A stretch of DNA of 64,000 bases from DASXYG01 sp036502625 (GTDB lineage Bacteria; Actinomycetota; Actinomycetes; Streptosporangiales; Streptosporangiaceae), in assembly GCA_036502625.1 (NCBI GenBank), contig DASXYG010000140.1:1-64000 (forward strand), given 5' to 3'. Of the stretch, positions 35,987 through 44,459 are shown piece after piece. The position numbers were made by a program, and so were the translations under genes. Under the pieces are notes generated by a model. The model did no database searches, was not told the origin of the DNA, and saw nothing but the letters and a program-made list of their open reading frames with translations. The stretch's first letter is position 1, and each line of letters begins with the position of its first letter.

Positions 35987-36469
35987 ATGGCATCGTTGAG
36001 CTCCCTCACCGGGACCGGTAATTATTTCGAGGATTTCACCGTCGGCGACGCGTACGAGCACGACCGCGGCAAGACCGTGCAGGCGTCCGATGGCGTCACG
36101 CTCACCAACCTGGTGATGAACACCGCGCAGGGCCATTTCAACGCCGATTCGATGAAGGACAGCAAGCTCGGCGACATCATCGTCTTCGGCGGCGTCACGA
36201 TCTCCATGGTGCTCGGCCTCGCGACGCAGGACACCGGCGAGAACGCCATCGCCGAGCTGGGCCTGGACGAGATCCGCCTGCTCACCCCGGTCACCCACGG
36301 CACCACGCTGTACGCGTACACCGAGGTGCTGGCCACCGAGGACGCCGACCGTCCGGACGCCGGCGTGGTCACGTTCCGCCACTGGGGCGTCAACCAGGAC
36401 GGCGTCACGGTCTTCACCGGTGTGCGCCGCACCCTGGTCAAGCGCGCGTCCCACTGGGCGGACCGGTGA
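35987..36469 (+). CDS. MaoC-like hydratase, subunit 2
   Basis: A 160-residue MaoC-like protein: YFEDFTVGDAYEHDRGKTVQASD, then NTAQGHFNADSMKDSKLGDIIVFGG and EIRLLTPVTHGTTLYAYTEVL. Here the catalytic Asp/His arrangement is NTAQGHFN, which differs from the YNPLYFN of its neighbour, so the two are complementary rather than duplicates. Single-domain size and adjacency suggest a heteromeric hydratase. It is 14 bases after the first MaoC gene and overlaps the CaiB gene by four bases. Confidence 0.8.
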   Translation: MASLSSLTGTGNYFEDFTVGDAYEHDRGKTVQASDGVTLTNLVMNTAQGHFNADSMKDSKLGDIIVFGGVTISMVLGLATQDTGENAIAELGLDEIRLLTPVTHGTTLYAYTEVLATEDADRPDAGVVTFRHWGVNQDGVTVFTGVRRTLVKRASHWADR

Positions 36470-37659
36470 CCCGCGCACCGGACGGCCCGCTCACCGGGAT
36501 CACCGTCGTCGACATGACCCGCGCGCTGGCCGGCCCGTACTGCACGATGCTGCTCGCCGACCTCGGCGCCGACGTGATCAAGATCGAGCCGCCGGAGACC
36601 GGCGACCACACCCGGCTGAACGGCCCGTACGCGGCCGACGACGAGCGCAAACTGTACGGCGGCTACTTCCAGAGCGTGAACCGCAACAAGCGCAGCGTGG
36701 TCGTGGACCTGCGTTCCACGGACGGCGTCGCGACCGTACGGCGGATCGCCGCCGGCGCCGACGCCGTGGTGGAGAACTTCCGCGCGGGCGTGATGGACGC
36801 GATGGGCCTGTCGTACGAGACCCTCGCGGCGGACAACCCGCGGCTCGTCTACGGCGCGCTGCGCGGATTCGGCGACCCGCGCAGCGGCGCCAGCCCGTAC
36901 GTCGACCGTCCCGCGTTCGACGTGGTCGCGCAGGCCATGGGCGGGATCATGGCGATCACCGGCCGGCCGGGCCACCCCACCAAGATCGGCCCCGGGGTGG
37001 GCGACATCTTCCCGGCCGCGCTGACCGCCGTCGGGGTGCTCGCCGCGATCATCGAGGCGCGGGAGACCGGGCGCGGCCGGTTCGTGGACGTCTCGATGTA
37101 CGACGCGGTCGTCTCACTGTGCGAGCGGATGGTCTACCAGCACTCGTACCAGGGCGTGATCCCCGACGGCGAGGGCAACGACCACCCGCTGCTCTGCCCG
37201 TTCGGCCTGTACGAGGCGGCGGACGGCTGGGTGACGATCGCCGCGCCGCGCGACCGCCAGTGGCAGGACCTCTGCGCGGCCATCGGCAAGCCGGCGCTGG
37301 CCACCGACCCGCGGTTCGCCACCAACCGGGCCCGCGTCGCCGTGCGCGACGACGTCCGTACGGAGCTGGAGGAGTGGACGCGGGCGCACACCCGCGTGGA
37401 GATCACCGACGCGATCGCCGACCGGGTGCCGTGCGGCCCCGTCAACAGCGCCGACGCGATCTTCGCCGACCCGCACGCGCGGGCCAGGGACATGCTCGTC
37501 GAACTGGAGCAGCCGGGCTCGCGGCACCCGGTGACCGTGGCCGGGCAGCCGATCAAGTTCGGTGGCACGCCGTCCCGCGCGTTCGTCCGCGCGCCGCTGC
37601 TCGGCGAGCACACCGACGAGGTCATCGCCGCCCTGGCCCCGGAATCCCGTACCGCCTGA
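36466..37659 (+). CDS. CaiB/BaiF class III CoA-transferase
   Basis: A 397-residue CoA-transferase. Family motifs: VVDMTRALAGPYCTMLLADLGADVIKIEPP, NRNKRSVVVDL, LVYGALRGFG, and the catalytic Asp180 in PGVGDIFPAAL, equivalent to Asp169 of CaiB and formyl-CoA transferase. It moves CoA from succinyl-CoA or similar to a carboxylate. Flanked by MaoC and CitE genes it is likely the itaconate- (or mesaconate-) CoA-transferase of this cluster. GTG start, GTGA overlap with the MaoC gene. Confidence 0.87.
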   Translation: MTRAPDGPLTGITVVDMTRALAGPYCTMLLADLGADVIKIEPPETGDHTRLNGPYAADDERKLYGGYFQSVNRNKRSVVVDLRSTDGVATVRRIAAGADAVVENFRAGVMDAMGLSYETLAADNPRLVYGALRGFGDPRSGASPYVDRPAFDVVAQAMGGIMAITGRPGHPTKIGPGVGDIFPAALTAVGVLAAIIEARETGRGRFVDVSMYDAVVSLCERMVYQHSYQGVIPDGEGNDHPLLCPFGLYEAADGWVTIAAPRDRQWQDLCAAIGKPALATDPRFATNRARVAVRDDVRTELEEWTRAHTRVEITDAIADRVPCGPVNSADAIFADPHARARDMLVELEQPGSRHPVTVAGQPIKFGGTPSRAFVRAPLLGEHTDEVIAALAPESRTA

Positions 37660-37675
37660 CGAGAGGAACGCCCAC

Positions 37676-38572
37676 ATGCGGTTGCGCCGCAGCGAACTGT
37701 CCACCCCCGGCAGCAGCGAGAAGATGCTCGCGAAGGCCGCCACGAGCGACGCCGACCTGGTGTTCTGCGACCTCGAGGACTCCGTGGCGCCGACGGAGAA
37801 GGAGGCCGCGCGCGGGAAGGTCGTCCACGCGCTGGTCAACCACGAGTGGCGGCCCGCGACCCGGGCGGTGCGCATCAACGACCTGGAGACGAAGTACGCG
37901 CACAGGGACATCATCGAGGTCGTGACCGGCGCGCGGGACGCGCTCGACATGATCATCATCCCGAAGGTGAAGGCCGCGCGGGACGTGTGGTGGGTGGACG
38001 TCCTGCTCACGCAGCTCGAGGAGACGCTCGGGCTGGCGAAGCGGATCGCCATCGAGGTGCTGATCGAAGAGGTCGAGGCGATGATCGCCGCCGAGGAGAT
38101 CGCGCAGGCGTCGCCGCGGCTGGAGGCGCTGATCTTCGGCCCCGGCGACTACTCGGCGTCCCAGGGCGTCCGTACGAAGGCCATCGGCGGCGCGGACGAC
38201 TACCCCGGCGACGTCTGGCACTACGCCCGCAACAAGATCGTCATCGCCGCGAAGGCCGCCGGCATCCAGGCCGTGGATGGCCCCTTCGCCGCCTTCAACG
38301 ACCCCGAGGCCTACAAGCGCCAGGCCAACTACGCCCACACCCTGGGCTTCTGCGGCAAATGGGCGATCCACCCCAGCCAGATCGCCCTGGCCAACGAGGA
38401 GTTCGCCCCCACCACGGACGAGGTCGCCCACGCCCGCAAGGTCGTCGCGGCGTACGACGAGGCCCTGGCAGCCGGCCTCGGCGCGGTCACGGTCGACGGC
38501 CAGATGGTCGACATCGCCTCGGTGCGCCTATTGCGCAACACCCTCGACCAAGCCGACGCGATCGGCATGTAA
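37676..38572 (+). CDS. CitE/HpcH-family lyase, candidate citramalyl-CoA lyase
   Basis: A 298-residue TIM-barrel lyase of the malyl-CoA/citramalyl-CoA/CitE family. Motifs: RRSELSTPGSSEKMLAKA, VFCDLEDSVAPTEK (metal Asp/Glu), LEALIFGPGDYSASQG and CGKWAIHPSQI. It would split citramalyl-CoA to acetyl-CoA and pyruvate, the final step after CoA transfer and hydration by the preceding genes. ATG follows GAGAGGAACG, 16 bases after the CaiB stop. Confidence 0.85.
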   Translation: MRLRRSELSTPGSSEKMLAKAATSDADLVFCDLEDSVAPTEKEAARGKVVHALVNHEWRPATRAVRINDLETKYAHRDIIEVVTGARDALDMIIIPKVKAARDVWWVDVLLTQLEETLGLAKRIAIEVLIEEVEAMIAAEEIAQASPRLEALIFGPGDYSASQGVRTKAIGGADDYPGDVWHYARNKIVIAAKAAGIQAVDGPFAAFNDPEAYKRQANYAHTLGFCGKWAIHPSQIALANEEFAPTTDEVAHARKVVAAYDEALAAGLGAVTVDGQMVDIASVRLLRNTLDQADAIGM

Positions 38573-38803
38573 CGCGATGACCACCCCGACCCCCGCACCC
38601 GCGCGCATCCCCCCGCCCCCGACCTGCGGAGCCCCCACCACCGTGGCCACACATCGCGAGCCCTCCACGACTTGTCCACAACCCCGAAACACCATCTGGC
38701 GCGCCGCCCGCGCCTCCCGGAAGACTGGTGGCCGGGGAACGTCCCCTCTACGCCCACACGCGGAGACTCCGCGGCGGGCGGGCGACCCAGGTCGTCGCGG
38801 CGC
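38573..38803 (+). other. Intergenic stretch with a duplicated start-like sequence
   Basis: No convincing gene. An ATG at 38577 opens a 76-codon low-complexity frame (to 38807) beginning MTTPTPAPA, almost the same as the start of the MFS gene at 38804 (MTTPTPSS). GTCGTCGCGGCG also occurs both inside the CitE gene end and just before the MFS start. This looks like a local duplication or a decayed older start of the MFS gene. No ribosome site of note. Confidence 0.35.
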
Positions 38804-40219
38804 ATGACCACCCCCACCCCCTCCTCCACACCCCCGCCCGGGCAGGCGGGCATCGTTGCGCGGCTTAATCGGCTGCCGGTGGCTACGCGGTCGCATCGGC
38901 GGTGGGCCGTGCTGCTGGCCGGGATCTTTCTGTTCGAGTTGGCGGATATTCAGACGTTCGGGCTGGTGGCGCCGGAGCTGAAGGAGCAGTGGCACCTTTC
39001 CGTCGGGGATATCGGGCTGGTGACGTCGCTGGCGTTCCTCGGGATGTTCGCGGGCGCGATCGTCGGCGGGCGCGTCTCGGACGTCTGGGGGCGCAAGTGG
39101 CCGCTCATCGGGTCGACCGCGTTCTTCTCGGTGTTCTCGATGCTGGGCGCGGCCGCGCCGAACCTCGCCGTGATGGGCGTCGTCCGCGTGCTGACCGGGT
39201 TCGGCCTCACCGCGATGACGATCATCGGGCTCGCGTACATCTCCGAGATGTACCCGCGTGACCTGCGCGGACGGTACCTGGCGATCATCTTCGGTACGGG
39301 GCTGCTCGGGATTCCCGTCGTGTCGTGGTTCGCGCGGTTCGTGGTGCCGGCCGGGGCGGACGGGTGGCGGTGGGTGTTCGTCTTCGGCGGGCTCGGCATC
39401 CTGTTCGCGATCGGGATGGTCCGCGGGCTGCCGGAGTCCGCGCGCTGGCAGGCGGACCGGGGCCGTACGGGCGACGCCGAGGCGCTGACCGCACGCCTGG
39501 AGGACGAGGCGCGTGCGGAAACCGGCGCGCCGCTGCCGGAGCCGGTCGTCGAGGCGCCCGCGCCGCCGTCCGGGCGGATGCGCGAGCTTTTCGGCAAGGC
39601 GTACCGCAAGCGCACGATCACACTGCTCGTCGTCAGCGTCTTCACCCTGCTGGGCTTCTACGGCTTCAACGGGTGGGTGCCCACGCTGCTGGTCGAGCAC
39701 GGCTTCAAGACGGTGGAGAGCCTCACGTACACGTCGATCGTGTCCGTCGGCGCGATCCCCGGCGCGCTGCTGGCCTGGCCGTTCATCGACCGCCTCGAAC
39801 GGAAGTACGCGGCGGGCGCCATCTACGTGGTGATCGCCGTCCTGGCCATCGTGTACGGCTTCGCCGGCCAGGTCGCCGTGATCCTGGTCAGCGGGTTCCT
39901 CGTCTCGATGCTGCTGCAGACGTCCACGGTCTTCATGTACACGTACGGCCCCGAGATCTACCCCACGCGCCTCCGCGCCCTCGGCGGCGGCCTGGGCAAC
40001 GGAACGGGACGCCTTGCCACATTCGGCGGCGGCAACCTCGTCCCGGTCATCTACGACACGTTCGGCTACGCGGCGGTCTTCGTCTACATCGGCGGCGCCC
40101 TCGCGATCTCCGGCATCCTCCTGGCCCTGTTCGGCGAGCGCACCACCAGACGCCCGCTTGAGCACATCGCGGACGAGTCGGAGCCGCGGGAGCCGGTGCC
40201 CACCGACCGGACGGGCTGA
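38804..40219 (+). CDS. MFS transporter (sugar/acid symporter type)
   Basis: A 471-residue major facilitator. Motifs include RVSDVWGRKWPLIG in loop 2-3, YISEMYPRDLRGRYLAIIFGTG after TM4-6 and the second-half GPEIYPTRLRALGGGLGNGTGR. The sugar-porter-like PESARW segment (LPESARWQADRG) begins the central loop. It follows the CitE gene in the same direction after 231 bases and may import the diacid used by the cluster. ATG at 38804 is chosen as the last start before TM1; upstream sequence is low-complexity. Confidence 0.83.
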   Translation: MTTPTPSSTPPPGQAGIVARLNRLPVATRSHRRWAVLLAGIFLFELADIQTFGLVAPELKEQWHLSVGDIGLVTSLAFLGMFAGAIVGGRVSDVWGRKWPLIGSTAFFSVFSMLGAAAPNLAVMGVVRVLTGFGLTAMTIIGLAYISEMYPRDLRGRYLAIIFGTGLLGIPVVSWFARFVVPAGADGWRWVFVFGGLGILFAIGMVRGLPESARWQADRGRTGDAEALTARLEDEARAETGAPLPEPVVEAPAPPSGRMRELFGKAYRKRTITLLVVSVFTLLGFYGFNGWVPTLLVEHGFKTVESLTYTSIVSVGAIPGALLAWPFIDRLERKYAAGAIYVVIAVLAIVYGFAGQVAVILVSGFLVSMLLQTSTVFMYTYGPEIYPTRLRALGGGLGNGTGRLATFGGGNLVPVIYDTFGYAAVFVYIGGALAISGILLALFGERTTRRPLEHIADESEPREPVPTDRTG

Positions 40220-40288
40220 GCCCGCGCCGCGGCCCGCGTCTGGTCTCCGGGGCGATCTTCGGGGAGCATGCGTACGGAGGAGGCGGTT

Positions 40289-41032
40289 ATGGGTGACGTG
40301 CGTACGGCCGTGGTGACCGGGGCGGCGTCGGGGATCGGGGCGGCGGTCGCGGCTCGGCTGGCGGCGGATGGGCTGCGGGTGGTGGCGGCCGACATCGACG
40401 TCGAGGGTGCCGGGCGCGTGGCCGAGGCCCTGCCCGGTGACCTGCGGGCGCGGCGGGTGGACGTCACCGACGGCGACTCGATCGCGGCGCTGCGGGCGGA
40501 CGTCCACGCGAGCGTCGGGGTGCCGCGGGTGCTGGTGAACTGCGCCGGGTGGGACGAGTTCGGCATGTTCGCCGACACGGACCGGGCGTTCTGGGAGAAG
40601 GTCGTCGCGATCAACTACCTCGGCGTCGTCGCGATGACGCACGCGTTCCTGCCCGACCTCACCGGCGGCGGCGACGGCACCGAGCCGCGGGTGGTGAACA
40701 TCGCCAGTGACGCGGGCCGCGGCGGCAGCATGGGCGAGACCGTGTACGCCGGGGCCAAGGGCGGGGTCATCGCGTTCACGAAGTCGCTGGCGCGCGAGGC
40801 CGCGCGCGACGGCGTCACCGCGAACGCCGTGTGCCCGGGGCCCACGGACACGCCGTTGTTCGAGGGCTTCCCCGACAAGATCCGCGGCGCGCTGGTCAAG
40901 GCGATACCGCTGCGCCGGCTGGCTGACCCCGCGGACATCGCCCACGCCGTGTCGTTCTTCGTCTCGCCCGGCGCGTCGTACGTGACGGGCCAGGTCCTTT
41001 CGGTATCCGGCGGCCTCACGATGAACGGCTGA
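40289..41032 (+). CDS. Short-chain dehydrogenase/reductase
   Basis: A 247-residue classical SDR. The NAD motif is TGAASGIGAAVAARL, the structural NAG motif appears as NCAGWDEFG, and the catalytic triad is Ser in NIASDAGRGGS with YAGAK (Tyr and Lys), all intact. The end TGQVLSVSGGLTMNG is usual. The acidic residue after strand 2 (ADIDVEG) favours NAD over NADP. GGAGGAGG precedes the ATG at 40289. It resembles hydroxyacyl-CoA dehydrogenases of the BadH type, but the substrate is not certain. An SMP-30 lactonase gene follows 31 bases later. Confidence 0.88.
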   Translation: MGDVRTAVVTGAASGIGAAVAARLAADGLRVVAADIDVEGAGRVAEALPGDLRARRVDVTDGDSIAALRADVHASVGVPRVLVNCAGWDEFGMFADTDRAFWEKVVAINYLGVVAMTHAFLPDLTGGGDGTEPRVVNIASDAGRGGSMGETVYAGAKGGVIAFTKSLAREAARDGVTANAVCPGPTDTPLFEGFPDKIRGALVKAIPLRRLADPADIAHAVSFFVSPGASYVTGQVLSVSGGLTMNG

Positions 41033-41063
41033 CCCCGGCCCCGACCCTGATGGGAGGAGATCC

Positions 41064-41918
41064 ATGACGCAGGCGGTCCAGGTGGCCGAGCCGGTCGCGT
41101 GGCACGGCGAGGGTCCCGTATGGCACGAGCCGTGGGGGCTGGTGTACGTCGACATGCTGGCCGGCGACATCCTCCGGCTGGATCCCGGTTCCGGCGCGGT
41201 GCGCCGCAACCACGTGGGGTCGGTCGCCGCGGTGGTCAGGCCGCGGACGAACGGCGGCGCGGTGGTGGCGGTGGAGCGCGGGTTCGCGCTGATCGACCCG
41301 GGCACGCCGCCGGAGGAGGCGCGCCACCTCGGCGACCTGTGGACCGGCACGTCCGTCCGCATGAACGAGGGCGGCTGCGACCCCGACGGCCGCTTCTACT
41401 GCGGCTCCATGGCCTACGACAAGTCCACCGGCGCCGGGTCGGTCTACCGCCTGGACCCCGACGGCTCCACCCGTACGGTGCTCACCGGCGTGACGGTCTC
41501 CAACGGCCTCGGCTGGAGCCCGGACGGCGGCACCGCGTACTACGTCGACACCCCCACCCGGCGGATCGACGCCTTCGACTACTCCGCGCGCGACGGCCTC
41601 ACCGGGCGGCGCCCGCTGGTGGCCGAGGTGCCGGGCCGCCCGGACGGGCTGACCGTGGACGCCGAGGGCTACCTGTGGGTCGCGCTGTTCGGCGGCGGCG
41701 CGGTGCTGCGCTACCGGCACGACGGGCGCCTGGACGACCGGATCGAGCTGCCGGTCACGCAGGTCACCGCGTGCGCGCTGGGCGGGCCCGGCCTGCGCAC
41801 GCTGTACGTCACGACGTCCAAGGACGGCATCGACCCGGCCGCGCAGCCGCTCGCGGGCGCGGCGTTCGCCGCCCAGGTGGACGTGCCGGGCCTGCCGGTG
41901 CTGCCGTACGCCGGCTGA
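41064..41918 (+). CDS. SMP-30/gluconolactonase family protein
   Basis: A 284-residue six-bladed propeller lactonase. Metal ligands are in place: Glu in WHGEGPVWHEPWGLVYVDM (first blade), Asn in RMNEGGCDPDGRFYCGSM, Asn in VSNGLGWSPDGGTAYYVD, and Asp in GRPDGLTVDAEGYLWVA. These enzymes hydrolyse sugar lactones or other lactones. It follows the SDR gene closely and could open a lactone the SDR forms. GGGAGGAG precedes the ATG. Confidence 0.86.
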   Translation: MTQAVQVAEPVAWHGEGPVWHEPWGLVYVDMLAGDILRLDPGSGAVRRNHVGSVAAVVRPRTNGGAVVAVERGFALIDPGTPPEEARHLGDLWTGTSVRMNEGGCDPDGRFYCGSMAYDKSTGAGSVYRLDPDGSTRTVLTGVTVSNGLGWSPDGGTAYYVDTPTRRIDAFDYSARDGLTGRRPLVAEVPGRPDGLTVDAEGYLWVALFGGGAVLRYRHDGRLDDRIELPVTQVTACALGGPGLRTLYVTTSKDGIDPAAQPLAGAAFAAQVDVPGLPVLPYAG

Positions 41919-42002
41919 CGGCGCGCCCGACCGGGACCCGGAGGCGGTGTGTCGGTGGCCGGGGGTACGGTTCGGACGATCACCGATGACCGCGGAGGTT
42001 CC

Positions 42003-42572
42003 ATGGCAACGACGTACGACCTCGGCCCGGCCGCCGGGGACATGGCGCGGCTGCTCGCCGGGGTGCGCGACGACCAGCTCGGCGCGCCCACCCCGTGCCG
42101 GGAGTACACACTGGGCGACCTGATCGACCACGTGAACGGGCTGTCCGTGGGGTTCGAGATGGCCGCGGCGAAGACGACGCCCGAGGGCGCGGGCGGTCCG
42201 TCCGGCGACGCGTCGCGGCTGGGCGACGGCTGGCGTGAGCGCATCGCCGCCCAGCTCGACGCCATGGCCAAGGCGTGGGACGACCCCGGGGCGTGGACGG
42301 GCATGACCCGCATCGGCGGCCTCGAGCTGCCCGCCGAGATCGCCGGCGTGGTCGCGCTCGACGAGCTCGTCGTGCACGGCTGGGACATCGCCCGCGCCAC
42401 CGGCCAGCCGTACGACCCCTCGGCCGCCTGCCTCGAACCGTGCGGCGCGATGCTCAAGATGGCGGGCGGGAGCAACGGCTTCGGCGCGGCGGTGGCCGTA
42501 CCCGAGTCGGCCCCGCTCCTCGACCACGTCATCGGCCTCTCCGGCCGCGACCCGTCCTGGTCAGGCACCTGA
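42003..42572 (+). CDS. TIGR03086 family metal-binding protein
   Basis: A 189-residue DinB/MDMPI-type protein. The N-terminal signature is LGAPTPCREYTLGDLIDHVNGLSVGF and the C-terminal His motif is LDELVVHGWDIARATGQPYD, very close to the paralogue at 31.1 kb. Likely mycothiol- or metal-dependent; substrate unknown. ATG at 42003 follows CGGAGG; an upstream GTG is less likely. It lies alone between the SMP-30 gene and the convergent stress-protein genes. Confidence 0.82.
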   Translation: MATTYDLGPAAGDMARLLAGVRDDQLGAPTPCREYTLGDLIDHVNGLSVGFEMAAAKTTPEGAGGPSGDASRLGDGWRERIAAQLDAMAKAWDDPGAWTGMTRIGGLELPAEIAGVVALDELVVHGWDIARATGQPYDPSAACLEPCGAMLKMAGGSNGFGAAVAVPESAPLLDHVIGLSGRDPSWSGT

Positions 42573-42591
42573 GCCGACCCGGTCCGCGCCC

Positions 42592-42653
42592 TCAGGTGGA
42601 GAGCTGGCGCAGGAGTGCGCCCCGGCCCGCACCCTTCAGGTGGAGAGCTGGCG
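42592..42653. repeat. 18-base direct repeat, 44-base period, at the end of the usp gene
   Basis: TCAGGTGGAGAGCTGGCG occurs at 42592-42609 and again at 42636-42653. The second copy holds the stop codon and last residues of the universal stress protein (on the minus strand, QLST-stop); the first copy repeats the same end in the intergenic space. This is a small tandem duplication of the gene end. Confidence 0.8.
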
Positions 42654-43157
42654 TCTGAGGGCGCGGAGGGTGCGGGAACCGTGGTCGGGGGTGAGGCCGT
42701 CGGCTACCGGCTCCGGTGTGCCGGGGGGCGGCACCACGAGCACCCGGCAGACGGCGTGCGAGGCGCAGTAGGACGACACCGAGCCGTGCAGCGCGCGGTG
42801 CAGGGCACGGTGGCGGTCCTGGCCGACGATCAGCAGGTCGTCCGGGCGGTCGGCGATGCTGACCAGCGCCAGCCCGGGCGCCCCGACCGGCGTCTCCCTG
42901 CTGACCTCCACGTCGTACGGCGCGCCGCCGGTCGTGGTGAACGCCCGCTCGATCACCGCCGCGGCGCCGTGCCGTAACACCCGGATCGTCGTCGGCTCGG
43001 CGGCGTCCACCGGAAGCGGCGCGCCCAGCGACGTGACCGCCCGCACCACCACGAGCTCCACGTCGCTGCGGCGCGCCTCCTCCACGGCGCGGACCAGCGC
43101 GGCCAGCGCCGCCGGGCTCCCGGCGACCCCCACGACCGCGCGCCCGCGGCCGCTCAC
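42636..43157 (-). CDS. Universal stress protein (UspA-like)
   Basis: A 173-residue single-domain UspA fold: RAVVGVAGSPAALAALVRAVEEARR at the start, LVVVRAVTSLG for strand 2, and DDLLIVGQDRHRALHRALHGSVSSYCASHAVCRVLVVPPP at the end, where the ATP-binding G-2x-G-9x-G(S/T) motif appears in altered form. GTG start overlaps the stop of the small upstream gene (GTGA). Function is presumably a stress or dormancy protein; nothing links it to the catabolic genes around. Confidence 0.8.
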   Translation of the reverse strand: MSGRGRAVVGVAGSPAALAALVRAVEEARRSDVELVVVRAVTSLGAPLPVDAAEPTTIRVLRHGAAAVIERAFTTTGGAPYDVEVSRETPVGAPGLALVSIADRPDDLLIVGQDRHRALHRALHGSVSSYCASHAVCRVLVVPPPGTPEPVADGLTPDHGSRTLRALRRQLST

Positions 43158-43387
43158 GGCCGCACCTCGCGCGTGCCGTCGTCGTACGGCACACCGTCCA
43201 CGCCCGCGGCGATCAGCGCCTCGAGCTCCCGCCACACGGAGTCCGGTTCCCTGCCCGCCGCCCGTTCCGCGGCGAGGACGCGCACCACCCTGGTCAGCAG
43301 GGCCAGCCGCGCCTCGAGCACGTGGACACGTTCTTCGAGCGCGCCGGGCGGCGCCTCCTGGTACGGAAGCCGAATCTGCCTGGCCAT
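43154..43387 (-). CDS. Small conserved-looking protein with coiled-coil helix
   Basis: A 77-residue protein of unknown function. ARQIRLPYQEAPPGALEERVHVLEARLALL continues into a heptad-like helix (residues 15-45, Leu/Val at a/d positions), followed by DSVWRELEALIAAGVDGVPYDDGTREV. It has a GGAGGAGAT ribosome site and is co-translated with the universal stress gene by overlap, so it is probably a partner or regulator of that protein. No similar named family comes to mind. Confidence 0.6.
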   Translation of the reverse strand: MARQIRLPYQEAPPGALEERVHVLEARLALLTRVVRVLAAERAAGREPDSVWRELEALIAAGVDGVPYDDGTREVRP

Positions 43388-43415
43388 CGGGATCTCCTCC
43401 CCGTACCGCGAGCGG

Positions 43416-43889
43416 TCATCCCCCGACCGTCTGATGCAGGTGCGCCGCGATCGGCAGCGACAGCGCCCAGCTCGCCGCGCGCACCGGCTCGGCGTCGTCG
43501 AGCGGTCCGTCCGGCGCGGCCAGCAGGAAGCTGGTCCGCGGGATCGGGCGGGCGACGTGGTAGCGGCGCAGCCACGCGACCGTCATGCGGGTCGCCATGG
43601 CGTCCGCGCCGGCGCGCCGGTCCGCGGTGGTCGCGTAGACGGCGACGTGGCGGTCGCGCCACGCCGCGCGGTCGGTACGGGCGAAGAACGCGCGCATCCG
43701 CGGCGACGGCCCCAGCCGCCGTACGGCGCCGCCGATCACGACCAGGCGCGCGTCGTCCAGGTCGGCGCCGGTGGCGTCGTCGAGGCACAGCGCGCGGGCC
43801 TGGAAGCCGCTGGGCAGGCCGCCGGCGATCGTACGGGCGAGGGCGCCCGCGTCGCCGGCCGCGCGGTCGTACAGCACCAGTGCGCGCAC
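43416..43889 (-). CDS. Flavodoxin-like protein
   Basis: A 157-residue protein. ALVLYDRAAGDAGALARTIAGGL has the flavodoxin strand-loop-helix but with a poor phosphate loop (no T-G-N-T), and ARLVVIGGAVRRLGPSPRMRAFFA matches the second FMN loop region. It may be a flavodoxin-fold protein with weak or no FMN binding, as in some stress-linked actinobacterial proteins. GTG start. It is co-directional with and 28 bases upstream of the small coiled-coil and usp genes, suggesting one unit of three. Confidence 0.65.
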   Translation of the reverse strand: MRALVLYDRAAGDAGALARTIAGGLPSGFQARALCLDDATGADLDDARLVVIGGAVRRLGPSPRMRAFFARTDRAAWRDRHVAVYATTADRRAGADAMATRMTVAWLRRYHVARPIPRTSFLLAAPDGPLDDAEPVRAASWALSLPIAAHLHQTVGG

Positions 43890-44039
43890 GTCTCCTCCGA
43901 CCCCGCGGGCCGTACGCGATCACCACTGGTCCGCCGCGTGGGTACGGCCTGCGAACGGGTCAATTCTCGTGGCAACGGGCGGTGCGGCACTGTGGCGCAG
44001 GTCCCGCGAGCCGGGACCAACGTCCCTTCCGCGTGCCCC

Positions 44040-44459
44040 TCAGCCGTTTCCGCGCAGCCGGTCCATGCGGCGGCGGTCGCGCTTGGTGGGCCGCCCGGCG
44101 CCGGGGTCGCGGCGCGGCAGGGTCGGCATGGGCAGCCGGGCCGGCGCGGGCGGGCTGTTGTCGGCGTAGCAGCGGGCGGCGATCGGCGCGCCGACCCGCT
44201 TCTCGATCACGTGCGCCACCTCGACGACCCGGTCGCGGCCGTGCAGGCGCACGCGGATCTCGTCGCCGTTCTTGACCGGCATCGCGGGCTTGGCGGCGCG
44301 GTCGTTGATCCGCACGTGGCCGCCGCGGCACGCCTGCGCGGCCTCCGAGCGGGTCTTCACCAGCCGCACCGCCCACAGCCAGCGGTCCACCCGCGCCGTG
44401 GCCGGCCCCGGCGGCAGCGGGGGTGCCCCCGGTGCGCCCGTCTCGTCGTCCGCGCCCAC
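44040..44459 (-). CDS. S4-domain RNA-binding protein (Hsp15-like)
   Basis: A 139-residue protein with an S4 domain at residues 20-90: ARVDRWLWAVRLVKTRSEAAQACRGG, HVRINDRAAKPAMPVKNGDEIRVRL. The C-terminal tail is basic (RPTKRDRRRMDRLRG), as in Hsp15/HslR which binds stalled 50S subunits carrying peptidyl-tRNA. GTG start. A housekeeping role in ribosome rescue is likely; it stands alone. Confidence 0.87.
   Translation of the reverse strand: MGADDETGAPGAPPLPPGPATARVDRWLWAVRLVKTRSEAAQACRGGHVRINDRAAKPAMPVKNGDEIRVRLHGRDRVVEVAHVIEKRVGAPIAARCYADNSPPAPARLPMPTLPRRDPGAGRPTKRDRRRMDRLRGNG

Noticed and set aside
43154..43387. Spurious ORF
   Set aside because: It has a good ribosome site, a GTGA overlap with the universal stress gene and a plausible helix pattern, so it was kept as a small gene.
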